From Candidatus Nanopelagicales bacterium (GTDB lineage: Bacteria; Actinomycetota; Actinomycetes; S36-B12; GCA-2699445): DNA of 7,092 nt. Each line of letters starts with the position of its first letter. Within the stretch, counting starts at the first letter, position 1. Below the pieces are notes generated by a model. That model worked only from the letters and a program-made list of their open reading frames with translations. It searched no databases and was not told the DNA's origin. The stretch is from assembly GCA_029939085.1 (NCBI GenBank), contig JAOZTQ010000004.1, positions 15,631 to 22,722 on the forward strand. Direction: 5' to 3'. The translations under genes and the position numbers were made by a program. Shown one piece after another: positions 1 to 6,253 of this stretch.

Positions 1-206
1 ACTGGCACACCCGGGTTGACCAGAGTCTGAAACTCACCCAGGAGTTCACCACCTCGGGAGCGCACCGCACCGATCTCAGTGATGTGGCAATCCTTAGCGG
101 AGCCGCCAGTTGTCTCCAAGTCGACCACTACGAAATCGACCGCGTGCAATGGTGCACCAAGGTCATCGAATGCCGCCTGGACCGGCAAATGGTCGCTCGT
201 GGTCAT
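1..206 (-). CDS. DEDDh 3'-5' exonuclease (DnaQ-like), N-terminal part, cut by window edge
   Basis: This minus-strand frame is open from ATG at 206 to the left edge and gives 68 residues, including FVVVDLETTG at about 25-34. That is the ExoI motif of DEDDh exonucleases, with Asp29 and Glu31 as metal ligands. HITEIGAV at 41-48 is the conserved strand that follows in DnaQ/epsilon-type domains. An in-frame TAG lies four codons upstream, so ATG 206 is the first possible start of this kind. There is no clear Shine-Dalgarno sequence; instead a TAGGTT -10-like element sits 6 nt before the ATG, suggesting a leaderless transcript. In actinobacteria a protein at this locus often carries a second, GIY-YIG (UvrC/Cho-like) nuclease domain, as I recall for Mycobacterium Rv2191; that part would lie outside the window. 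It probably acts in DNA repair or processing. The exonuclease domain is secure, the full architecture is not. Confidence 0.85.
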   Translation of the reverse strand, partial: MTTSDHLPVQAAFDDLGAPLHAVDFVVVDLETTGGSAKDCHITEIGAVRSRGGELLGEFQTLVNPGVP

Positions 207-212
207 GTACAG

Positions 213-218
213 AACCTA
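213..218 (-). promoter_or_regulatory. Candidate -10 element of a leaderless promoter for the exonuclease gene
   Basis: On the minus strand TAGGTT (pattern TANNNT) ends exactly 6 nt before the ATG at 206. That would place the transcription start on, or within a base of, the A of the start codon. No Shine-Dalgarno sequence precedes the ATG, which fits leaderless translation, common in actinobacteria. I see no good -35 hexamer at 17-18 nt. A tandem AGGCTC repeat (218-229, plus strand) overlaps the element. The call rests on spacing and motif only. Confidence 0.4.
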
Positions 219-307
219 GGCTCAGGCTCCGACAGCGAAGACCCGACACGCACTAGCCACGCGGGACTATTTGGTGTTTCCTTTGGAGATCCGATAGCCG
301 AATCGTT

Positions 308-1501
308 TTAGGCCTCTAGCGCGCTACCGGCTTTCCATTCGTCCCACGACTCTTCCCACATGGTCCAACCATTACCGAGATCTTGGGTACGTCCCGTGTT
401 TTTGACCTCGACCGGATCTCCGATCTTCGCTTGGTTGAAGAGCCAAGTCGCATTGCTGGGTCCCAAGTTGATACACCCGTGGCTCACATTTGCGTTGCCC
501 TGTGAGCCGACTGACCACGGGGCTGAGTGGACATACTCACCGGACCAGGTAATGCGCATCGCCCAGTAAACATCAAGCCGGTAGTACTCGGGATCATCTT
601 TCGAAACGCCCAGGCTGGCAGCATCCATGACGACGTGCTGTTCTTTACTCATGATGACCTTGTCACCGGATCGCGTCTCATAACCCGGCTTGCCACTGGA
701 TGACGGCATTACTCGAACGGTTTTTCCGTTTTTGCGCACCTTCATCTGCTTCGAGGCTGAGTCTTGGATCATCACAAGTTTGCGTCCGATCGAGAACTTC
801 TGACGCTTGTTATCTAGGGCATAGAAGTCATTACCCGCATTGACACCCTTAATGTCAGCATTTAGCTGCACCTTGGTGTTGGCTGGCCAGTATTTCTTTG
901 GCCGATAAGTAACTTGGGTATCGCTCTCCCAGTTCCAAGCACCCACAATGGGCTCTGGCGTATTGGTGTCGACGTTGAGTCGCTCTTCGATGGCAGCCTT
1001 GTTCGCGACTGGCGAGTTGAAGGTAACGATCAGCGGCATACCCACCCCGTAGGAAGTGCCGGAGTCAATATTGGTTGTTGCGACCAGCTCGTTTTCCGGG
1101 ACAAAGGTACGGAATGAGTCCACTGCGGTTGTTGGATTGCCGCGCATATCCACCGCTACAACGGAGACCGTGTACTCGGTTCCGAAATCGAGATCACTTG
1201 TATCTATTTGCCAAGCCGAACCGCCACGGGTCAGCTCACCGCCAACCCGTTCCCCGTCGGGACCGACAACGGTGACCTGCTGGATCTGGCCATCGACAGC
1301 TTTAACTACGGGCACATTGTCGAAGTTGACATTCTTCTTGCCAAACAGTTTCGACTTCACGACAGCTTGTGGTTCCGACCAAGGAGCAGTGATCATGCTC
1401 AGACTTGGACCGCAGCCTGCAATCCCCACCGCTGCCACGGTTACGACAGCAGCCATTGCCCCACGACGGGTTAGACTCCGTCCGTTCTTCTTAACGGCCA
1501 A
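308..1501 (-). CDS. L,D-transpeptidase, lipoprotein with Ig-like domains and YkuD catalytic domain
   Basis: It would form 3-3 cross-links in peptidoglycan on the outer face of the membrane, like mycobacterial LdtMt2-type enzymes. With the start used here it has 397 residues. The N-terminus is basic (KKNGRSLTRR), followed by an Ala/Val-rich stretch and lipobox IAGC with Cys30. The twin Arg gives a partial Tat-like signal, but Sec export is equally possible. Residues about 45-140 and 140-240 look like the two Ig-like domains of this family. The YkuD domain follows, with His325 and the signature SHGCINLGPSNATWLF, where His341 and catalytic Cys343 are intact. A Trp-rich tail ends the protein. Start choice: there is no ATG before the signal peptide. 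TTG 1501 follows a run of six G at 7-nt spacing and gives a normal signal peptide. TTG 1534 (11 residues longer) and TTG 1516 are alternatives with poorer upstream sequence. It lies 156-189 bp downstream of ctaF on the same strand, so co-transcription with the oxidase is possible. Confidence 0.92.
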   Translation of the reverse strand: MAVKKNGRSLTRRGAMAAVVTVAAVGIAGCGPSLSMITAPWSEPQAVVKSKLFGKKNVNFDNVPVVKAVDGQIQQVTVVGPDGERVGGELTRGGSAWQIDTSDLDFGTEYTVSVVAVDMRGNPTTAVDSFRTFVPENELVATTNIDSGTSYGVGMPLIVTFNSPVANKAAIEERLNVDTNTPEPIVGAWNWESDTQVTYRPKKYWPANTKVQLNADIKGVNAGNDFYALDNKRQKFSIGRKLVMIQDSASKQMKVRKNGKTVRVMPSSSGKPGYETRSGDKVIMSKEQHVVMDAASLGVSKDDPEYYRLDVYWAMRITWSGEYVHSAPWSVGSQGNANVSHGCINLGPSNATWLFNQAKIGDPVEVKNTGRTQDLGNGWTMWEESWDEWKAGSALEA

Positions 1502-1534
1502 TGCTCGGCCCCCCAAGCGTTCGATAACGATCAA

Positions 1535-1690
1535 TCGAATGAAGTGTTTCCATTTGAGTGTCCGTCAAACCTGCTCTTTGCGCCAGTGTTTGCGGCCTAT
1601 GTCTCAAGTTAACTGTTCGATATCTTTTCGTTATCGAATTCCACGCTCTAGAGGCGTATTTTCCGGAGTTGGTCGTTTTGTCCGGTGGAC
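1535..1690. other. Intergenic region between ctaF and the L,D-transpeptidase gene
   Basis: No gene is supported here. On the minus strand a TTGACG hexamer (1564-1569) could be a -35 box for the transpeptidase gene, but no convincing -10 follows at 17-18 nt. A TAACTT lies further upstream. Just after the ctaF stop is a short inverted repeat (1680-1690, 4-bp arms, 3-nt loop), and at about 1642-1656 an imperfect palindrome around TCTAGA. Neither is followed by a T-run on the coding strand, so no intrinsic terminator is called. Whether the transpeptidase gene has its own promoter is undecided. Confidence 0.5.
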
Positions 1691-2086
1691 CTAGTGAGCG
1701 AAGTCACCGTAGTAGTACTCGAACAGCCAGCCTGCGGAAGCGATGAGCACGAGCAAGATGCCGAAAGCGAACATCCAAGCGGCGAATATGAAGCCCAAAA
1801 CCAGGACGAACACAGCGAAGCCCACCGCAAGTGGCCACCAGGAGTGGGGGCTAAAGAAGCCATATTCCGGATCAGCTTCGTCGATGTTGCCGTCTCGACG
1901 ATCCTCGGGGCGCGGATACACCCGCTTCGAGGTGAAGAGCACATAGAAGCCGCAGATGATCGCCAGCAAACCCGTGAAGAGAAGTAGCGTTGTCCCGACT
2001 AGATCTTGGCTCAAGATGAAGTAGGCAGCGCTGATGAGCGCATAGAAGATGAAGCCAGCGATGAATAACCAACCCTCGATCTTCAC
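1691..2086 (-). CDS. ctaF: Cytochrome c oxidase subunit IV (actinobacterial type)
   Basis: This is a small integral membrane subunit of the actinobacterial aa3-type oxidase, 131 residues, the usual family length. Hydrophobic segments at about 6-26, 32-52, 84-104 and 105-122 give four membrane helices. Between helices 2 and 3 is a polar loop (SKRVYPRPEDRRDG...) that ends in EYGFFSPHSWWPL, characteristic of the family. The tail is aromatic and acidic (FEYYYGDFAH). It has no cofactor ligands and is thought to stabilise the complex. The start is GTG at 2086, preceded by AAGGGA at 7-nt spacing. GTG overlaps the ctaD stop as GTGA (4 nt), so translation is probably coupled to ctaD. Confidence 0.95.
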   Translation of the reverse strand: MKIEGWLFIAGFIFYALISAAYFILSQDLVGTTLLLFTGLLAIICGFYVLFTSKRVYPRPEDRRDGNIDEADPEYGFFSPHSWWPLAVGFAVFVLVLGFIFAAWMFAFGILLVLIASAGWLFEYYYGDFAH

Positions 2087-3861
2087 TTGTCTGTCCCTTC
2101 GCCCGGTTCAGTCTTTGTGTCACCCGGAGGCGCTCCGACGGCGTCTGCGAAGTGGCCGACCACCTGTTCGCCACCGGTCTTGTGTTTGATATCCGGATAG
2201 TGCAGGTCGAAAGCTGGTCGTTCGGAACGAATCTTGGGTAGCGACTTGAAGTTGTGTCGCGGCGGTGGGCAAGACGTTGCCCATTCGAGTGAGCCACCGA
2301 AACCCCATGGGTCGTCAACACCCACCATGGGCGCCTTGCGCCAGGTGTGCACGACGTTGATCAAGAAAAATACCGTCGACAGCGCAACCATGACGGAACC
2401 AACCGTTGAGATCACGTTCATTTCGGTGAAGCCGTCGCTCGGCAGATACTCGCCGTACCTTCGAGGCATTCCCTTAACGCCAAGCCAGTGCTGGATGAGG
2501 AACGTGACCTGGAAGCCGATGAAAAGCAGCCAGAACTGCCACTTGCCGAGCGTTTCGTTCATCTTTCGCCCGGTCCACTTTGGCCACCAGTAGTAGTAGG
2601 CCGCGAACATCAAGAACACGACGGTACCGAATACGGTGTAGTGGAAGTGCGCGACCACGAAATAAGAGTCAGAGACCGGGAAGTCTAGCGGCGGCGAGGC
2701 AAGGATCACCCCTGTTAGGCCACCGAATAAGAAGGTCGCCATGAAGCCCAATGTGAACAACATGGGTGTCTCGAAAGAGAGAGACCCCTTCCACATAGTT
2801 CCCACCCAGTTGAAGAATTTCACTCCAGTCGGCACTGCAATCAGCATGGTCATTAGCGCGAAGAACGGTAGGTAAACCGCACCGGTGACGTACATGTGGT
2901 GGGCCCAGACTGCGACCGAAAGACCCGCAATCGCGATGGTGGCGAAGACGAGGCCCTTGTATCCAAACAACGGTTTTCTACTGAAAACTGGCAAGATTTC
3001 GCTGGCGACGCCGAAGAATGGCAGTGCCAGGATATAAACCTCCGGATGGCCGAAGAACCAGAAGAGGTGCTGCCACAAGATTGCGCCGCCGTTGTCTGCG
3101 GCGAAGACAACGGTTCCGAACTTGCGATCCACTTCAAGAACTATCAGGGCGGCTGCTAGCAGTGGGAAGGCGAAGAGCACCAAGATGCTGGTCACGAAGA
3201 CGGTCCACGTGAACATCGGCATCCGGAACATCGTCATACCCGGTGCCCGCATGCAGAAGATCGTCGTAATGAAGTTGACGGCACCTAGGATTGTGCCCAA
3301 ACCACCCATAGCGAGACCCATAAGCCACATATCGCCACCGACACCTGGCGAGAAGACTCCGTCAGATAGCGGCGCATAGGCGGTCCAACCGAAGGCTGCC
3401 GCGCCTTGTGGGGTCAGCAGGCTCAGCGAGACGATGAGGCCACCGAAGAAGAACAGCCAGTAACCCAACATATTCAATCTGGGGAAGGCTACGTCGGGAG
3501 CACCGATCTGCAGCGGCATGATCGCATTACCAAGTCCAACGAAGAGTGGTGTAGCGAACAGGAACAGCATGATTGTTCCGTGCATGGTGAAAAGCTGGTT
3601 GTACTGCTCCAGCGACACAAACTGCAATCCGGGCGAGGTGAGTTCCGCGCGGATTATGAGGGCCATGATGCCGGCAATGAGGAAGAAGACGAATGATTGG
3701 ATCAGATAGAGGTAGCCAATCACCTTGTGATCAGTACTGGTGAGCCAGTTGACTATGGTGCGGCCCAGGCGGAAGTCGCTCTTGGGCTCCCACGGTTCAC
3801 CGGTTTCCCGCGGGGGTACGAGGTCCGGACTGTCTTGGGGGGGTTCCGCCAGAATTGTCAT
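2083..3861 (-). CDS. ctaD: Cytochrome c oxidase subunit I, aa3-type
   Basis: This is the catalytic subunit of the terminal oxidase in the cytoplasmic membrane: it reduces O2 to water at the heme a3/CuB centre and pumps protons. It has 592 residues and about twelve membrane helices. Ligands can be read directly: His94 (TMHGTIM) and His407 for heme a, His405 (AHFHYTV) for heme a3, His272, His321 and His322 for CuB, and Tyr276 in GHPEVY, the Tyr that cross-links to the CuB His. Proton-path residues are Asp123 and Asn112 (D channel), Glu274, and Lys348 in PTGVKFF (K channel), which makes it an A1-type heme-copper oxidase. A soluble tail follows the last helix (from about 507). ATG 3861 overlaps the ctaC stop as ATGA; GGAG lies 10 nt upstream inside ctaC. 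The stop overlaps ctaF. No key residue is missing. Confidence 0.98.
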   Translation of the reverse strand: MTILAEPPQDSPDLVPPRETGEPWEPKSDFRLGRTIVNWLTSTDHKVIGYLYLIQSFVFFLIAGIMALIIRAELTSPGLQFVSLEQYNQLFTMHGTIMLFLFATPLFVGLGNAIMPLQIGAPDVAFPRLNMLGYWLFFFGGLIVSLSLLTPQGAAAFGWTAYAPLSDGVFSPGVGGDMWLMGLAMGGLGTILGAVNFITTIFCMRAPGMTMFRMPMFTWTVFVTSILVLFAFPLLAAALIVLEVDRKFGTVVFAADNGGAILWQHLFWFFGHPEVYILALPFFGVASEILPVFSRKPLFGYKGLVFATIAIAGLSVAVWAHHMYVTGAVYLPFFALMTMLIAVPTGVKFFNWVGTMWKGSLSFETPMLFTLGFMATFLFGGLTGVILASPPLDFPVSDSYFVVAHFHYTVFGTVVFLMFAAYYYWWPKWTGRKMNETLGKWQFWLLFIGFQVTFLIQHWLGVKGMPRRYGEYLPSDGFTEMNVISTVGSVMVALSTVFFLINVVHTWRKAPMVGVDDPWGFGGSLEWATSCPPPRHNFKSLPKIRSERPAFDLHYPDIKHKTGGEQVVGHFADAVGAPPGDTKTEPGEGTDK

Positions 3862-4691
3862 TCAGCACTCACTCCAAACGGTCCGGGAGCCCCGGACGTG
3901 TTCACGCGACCCGTATCTAGTTGACCTGTCTGCCCCTTAGCTCGCAATTCGGCCATGTGTTCCTCGAACTGAGCTCTAGGTACTACTTTCACGTCGAAGA
4001 GCATTCGCGAGTGATCGACACCGCACAACTCAGCACATTTACCAACGAAATCGCCCTCCTTATTTGGAGTGACGACGAACTGGTTCAGTTTGCCGGGAAT
4101 GACATCCTTCTTGAAGAGCCAGGCAGGAATCCAGAAGGAGTGAATGACGTCCGGTGATGTGAGGTCGATGCGCACCGGCTCATCCACCGGTAGCCAGAGC
4201 ACCGGATCATCCTGCGGGGTACCAAGTTCGTAAACGTCTTCTTCGATATAGTTGAAGGCCCAACTCCACCTGAAGCCGACGACATTGACGGTGTGGTCGC
4301 TTTCCTTCTCCGTGCTGAGGATTTCGGAGCCATCGCGGGCTGCGAACCAGAAGAGACCGAAGATCATGATGAGCGGTGCCACGGTGTACAGGACTTCGAG
4401 TGGCAGGTTGTAAGCAGTTTGTTCGGGTACTTCATCTTTCTTGCGACGCGCAAAGAAAATGATCGAGATGATCATCAGGCCCCAGACTAGGATCCCTACC
4501 GGCCACGCGGCGACCCAAGCACCTTCCCAAAGGTCCTCGATAATCTGACCTTCTTTAGTGGCTGGCTCCGGGATGCCAATGAACAGAGTTTCGCGTGCGG
4601 AACAGCCAGTGAGCGTGATTAGTCCGGCCGTCCCCAGACCTAATATTCCGAGCCTGCGCCGACTTCGCGAGGCGCTACTGGACTTAGCCAC
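3858..4691 (-). CDS. ctaC: Cytochrome c oxidase subunit II, CuA-containing lipoprotein
   Basis: This subunit accepts electrons from the cytochrome bc/c branch through its CuA centre and passes them to CtaD. It has 277 residues. The N-terminus is basic (RSRRR), followed by a hydrophobic stretch and lipobox LTGC with Cys30, so it is probably a lipoprotein. Two membrane helices lie at about 61-80 and 99-117. The extracytoplasmic cupredoxin domain follows, with the aromatic electron-entry patch GFRWSWAFNY (139-148), His184 in DVIHSFW, and the CuA motif CAELCGVDHSRM (219-230: Cys219, Glu221, Cys223, His227, Met230), all intact. There is no fused cytochrome c domain, consistent with an actinobacterial bcc-aa3 supercomplex. 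The start is GTG 4691 with AAGGAG at 4697-4702, 5 nt upstream. It is the first gene of the ctaC-ctaD-ctaF operon and is transcribed away from the desulfurase gene. Confidence 0.97.
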   Translation of the reverse strand: MAKSSSASRSRRRLGILGLGTAGLITLTGCSARETLFIGIPEPATKEGQIIEDLWEGAWVAAWPVGILVWGLMIISIIFFARRKKDEVPEQTAYNLPLEVLYTVAPLIMIFGLFWFAARDGSEILSTEKESDHTVNVVGFRWSWAFNYIEEDVYELGTPQDDPVLWLPVDEPVRIDLTSPDVIHSFWIPAWLFKKDVIPGKLNQFVVTPNKEGDFVGKCAELCGVDHSRMLFDVKVVPRAQFEEHMAELRAKGQTGQLDTGRVNTSGAPGPFGVSAE

Positions 4692-4707
4692 ATCAACTCC
4701 TTGTCGG

Positions 4708-4763
4708 GCCCATTTTTGGGCTGCCGCGCATTTCGCGGCACAGTCGACAAAATGCCGTCGGCA
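4708..4763 (-). promoter_or_regulatory. Three inverted repeats in the ctaC leader
   Basis: Three inverted repeats lie between the ctaC ribosome binding site and its likely promoter. The first is GCCC/GGGC with a 6-nt loop (4708-4711 and 4718-4721). The second is a perfect 7-bp TGCCGCG/CGCGGCA with a 5-nt loop (4722-4728 and 4734-4740). The third is the near-continuous palindrome TGCCG-T-CGGCA (4753-4763). The first two could fold as adjacent hairpins just upstream of AAGGAG in the ctaC mRNA. The third has a one-base centre, cannot make a normal hairpin, and looks more like an operator. The last two share the TGCCG half-site. Function is inferred only from position and symmetry. Confidence 0.4.
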
Positions 4764-4765
4764 CG

Positions 4766-4771
4766 AGACTA
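4766..4771 (-). promoter_or_regulatory. Candidate -10 element for the ctaC operon
   Basis: On the minus strand TAGTCT (TANNNT) lies about 75 nt upstream of the ctaC GTG. A transcript starting about 7 nt downstream would begin inside the TGCCG-T-CGGCA palindrome, so a repressor bound there could block initiation. No good -35 is visible. This is the best candidate in the gap but is weak. Confidence 0.3.
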
Positions 4772-4808
4772 GCGCACCGATGGGCCGTCTACACCCGAGG
4801 GAGCCGGG

Positions 4809-4814
4809 TAACGT
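4809..4814 (+). promoter_or_regulatory. Candidate -10 element of a leaderless promoter for the desulfurase-tusA pair
   Basis: TAACGT (TANNNT) ends exactly 6 nt before ATG 4821, so transcription would start at or next to the A of the start codon. The nearest purine-rich run (GGGAG) is about 17 nt from the ATG, too far for a normal ribosome binding site, which supports leaderless translation. No clear -35 is seen. It shares the 129-bp gap with the divergent ctaC promoter. Confidence 0.45.
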
Positions 4815-4820
4815 GCACTT

Positions 4821-5978
4821 ATGTCCGCATCTGCGACCGGTTCGCCAACAGATCCGGCCGTTGCCGCCGTAAACAGTCCAAATCTAGACCGATATTTGGA
4901 TGCTGCATCGGGTCTTCCCATGACGCCAGCTACTCAGCAGGCACTCAATGCTGCCTGGGGACTCGGTTGGGCGGACGCTTCGCGTCGTTATCCATCCGCC
5001 CGGCAATCGCGGCGGCTGCTGGACTCAGCTCGAAACTCGGTTGCCGAGTATTTGGGAATCACGAGTGCAGGTATCTTCTTCCTCCCCGATTTTGCGGCCG
5101 CTTTCGAACTCGCCATCTCGGGGTACTCAGACCGTCACATCGCCGTTAATGCGGTTGAGGACGCCGCCATCCTGCAGGCCATCGAACTCCGGCATGATTC
5201 GACATCCAGCAAACTTTCGGTATCGGGTGACGGACATATCGACGTCGGTGCGGCAGCTCACGTCGCCCATCGAGAACCCACAGCCTTTGTCGTACAAGAT
5301 GTAAATCTGGAGATCGGTTGCCGACAACCCCTGAAATCTTTAGCTCAGCACCTCGACGCGGAAAGCGCAGTTATTGTCGACGCGCGAGCTACGCTCGGTC
5401 GGGATCGGGTTAGCGACGACTGGGATTTGTTGATTTCCGATCCCAAGATGTGGGGTGGACCCCCAGGGTCCGCTTTGCTCGCGATTCGGGCTCCTGAACG
5501 GTTTCCCGCAGCTCGGACCTCAGTTGGCGGTTTTGGTGGTTTGGAACCAGCATCGCCGCCGGTCCCATTGATCGCCGCCGCGGCACTAGCCCTCGAAGCA
5601 GCTACGCCACAGGCCGGAAGCGCTCAAGCAATTAGTACATTCCTGCGCTCCGAAATCATTGATCAGATCCAAGACTGCGAAATCGTGGGACATCCGGAGT
5701 CGAGCTTCATCACCATGTTCTCGTTTCTTTATGTTGCGGCCGATGAGTTGATTGATGAACTTGCTCAGCTTGGCTGGTCCTGCGCCAGCGGCGCCTCCTG
5801 CACCTCAGACACTCAACGTCCCCACCACGTCTTGACCGAAGTAGGCGCATCCAGCCACGGCAGTCTTCGAGTCTCGGTACCACCGCAGCTGACCGAAAAT
5901 CAGGCGGCCCATTTCGTTTCTGATTTAACGCGGGTAGTGGCAAAGTTACGCCTTGAAGCAGGAGCGCCCAATCCGTGA
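4821..5978 (+). CDS. Class V PLP-dependent enzyme, cysteine desulfurase family (divergent)
   Basis: This 385-residue protein has the fold order of IscS-type cysteine desulfurases: YLDAASGLP near the N-terminus (25-33), VNLEIG (161-166), VDAR with the PLP-ring Asp187, SDPKMWGGPPG with probable Schiff-base Lys209, and ASGASCTSD with Cys327 at the position of the catalytic Cys, followed by SLRVSV with Arg350. A desulfurase would take sulfur from cysteine and pass it as a persulfide. Several usual PLP contacts differ: the phosphate-binding SGAT loop reads LPDFAAA (88-94), the stacking His is Asp114, the His before the Lys is Pro208, and the Gln after the Asp is missing. Substrate and activity are therefore uncertain. 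It overlaps tusA by 4 nt (GTGA), so a sulfur-relay role is the best guess. ATG 4821 has no Shine-Dalgarno sequence and follows a -10-like TAACGT. Alternatives are a selenocysteine-lyase-like or inactive scaffold role. Confidence 0.85.
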   Translation: MSASATGSPTDPAVAAVNSPNLDRYLDAASGLPMTPATQQALNAAWGLGWADASRRYPSARQSRRLLDSARNSVAEYLGITSAGIFFLPDFAAAFELAISGYSDRHIAVNAVEDAAILQAIELRHDSTSSKLSVSGDGHIDVGAAAHVAHREPTAFVVQDVNLEIGCRQPLKSLAQHLDAESAVIVDARATLGRDRVSDDWDLLISDPKMWGGPPGSALLAIRAPERFPAARTSVGGFGGLEPASPPVPLIAAAALALEAATPQAGSAQAISTFLRSEIIDQIQDCEIVGHPESSFITMFSFLYVAADELIDELAQLGWSCASGASCTSDTQRPHHVLTEVGASSHGSLRVSVPPQLTENQAAHFVSDLTRVVAKLRLEAGAPNP

Positions 5979-6253
5979 CTGAATCACACGAAACATCAAA
6001 CGAATCCTCAGCTGAAGCTCCAGCAGTCACGATTGATGCGCGGGGGCTGCTGTGCCCGGCTCCGGTCATCGAGTTAGCTAAAGCCGCGGCTGAACTTAAA
6101 GCCGGCCTTATTGAGTTAGTTGCAGATGATCCTGCCGCCGAAACTGATATTCCCGCGTGGTGTCGCATGCGGAATGCCCGCCTCGTTCATCGGGAAAGCC
6201 AATCGAATTCGACCCGCTACACGATCCTCATTGGAACTCAGGCTCACGGTTAA
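5975..6253 (+). CDS. tusA: TusA-family sulfur carrier protein
   Basis: This small cytosolic sulfur-transfer protein has 92 residues. After an acidic, Ser-rich tail of about 17 residues comes the family signature IDARGLLCPAPVIELAKA (20-37), with Cys27 as the sulfur-accepting residue. DDPAAETDIPAWC (51-63) is the second conserved block, with Cys63, and RYTILI closes the two-layer sandwich. In E. coli TusA receives persulfide sulfur from IscS for tRNA thiolation; the partner here is presumably the overlapping desulfurase. The start is GTG 5975, overlapping the upstream stop as GTGA, with AGGAG 10 nt upstream, so translation is probably coupled. In many actinobacteria I recall the desulfurase and TusA as one polypeptide; here they are two genes. 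The stop TAA shares the TTAA at 6250-6253 with the converging aat gene. Confidence 0.92.
   Translation: MTESHETSNESSAEAPAVTIDARGLLCPAPVIELAKAAAELKAGLIELVADDPAAETDIPAWCRMRNARLVHRESQSNSTRYTILIGTQAHG
6250..6253. other. Shared TTAA stop of converging tusA and aat
   Basis: The palindrome TTAA is read as TAA by tusA (6251-6253, plus) and as TAA by aat (6250-6252, minus), so the two reading frames overlap by 4 nt tail to tail. There is no intergenic space for a terminator, so each transcript must run into the other gene's coding region as antisense unless stopped inside it. Confidence 0.95.

Noticed and set aside
207..307. Possible small gene between the transpeptidase and exonuclease genes
   Set aside because: The gap is about 100 bp and no frame on either strand has a start, a ribosome binding site and a plausible protein; the plus-strand frame from 84 is antisense to the exonuclease motif.
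1680..1690. Short inverted repeat after the ctaF stop as a possible terminator
   Set aside because: The arms are only 4 bp and no T-run follows on the transcribed strand, so it does not meet the intrinsic terminator pattern.
1056..1694. A 212-residue plus-strand open frame
   Set aside because: It lies antisense to the transpeptidase gene, whose domains are clearly recognisable. The translation is low-complexity Ser/Thr/Arg/Pro with no family motif and no ribosome binding site.
3834..3845. Run of seven G (plus strand) near the ctaD start as a possible frameshift or phase-variation site
   Set aside because: The frame is intact from ATG to the conserved first helix and the run encodes part of an ordinary Pro-rich N-terminus. 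One short homopolymer is weak evidence.
4558..4872. A 104-residue plus-strand open frame crossing the divergent promoter region
   Set aside because: It runs antisense through the ctaC signal peptide, then out of frame into the desulfurase gene. The composition is not protein-like, and both overlapping genes are well supported.
5710..6168. A 152-residue minus-strand open frame across the desulfurase/tusA junction
   Set aside because: It is antisense to two recognisable genes, and its Ser/Arg-rich translation has no motif.
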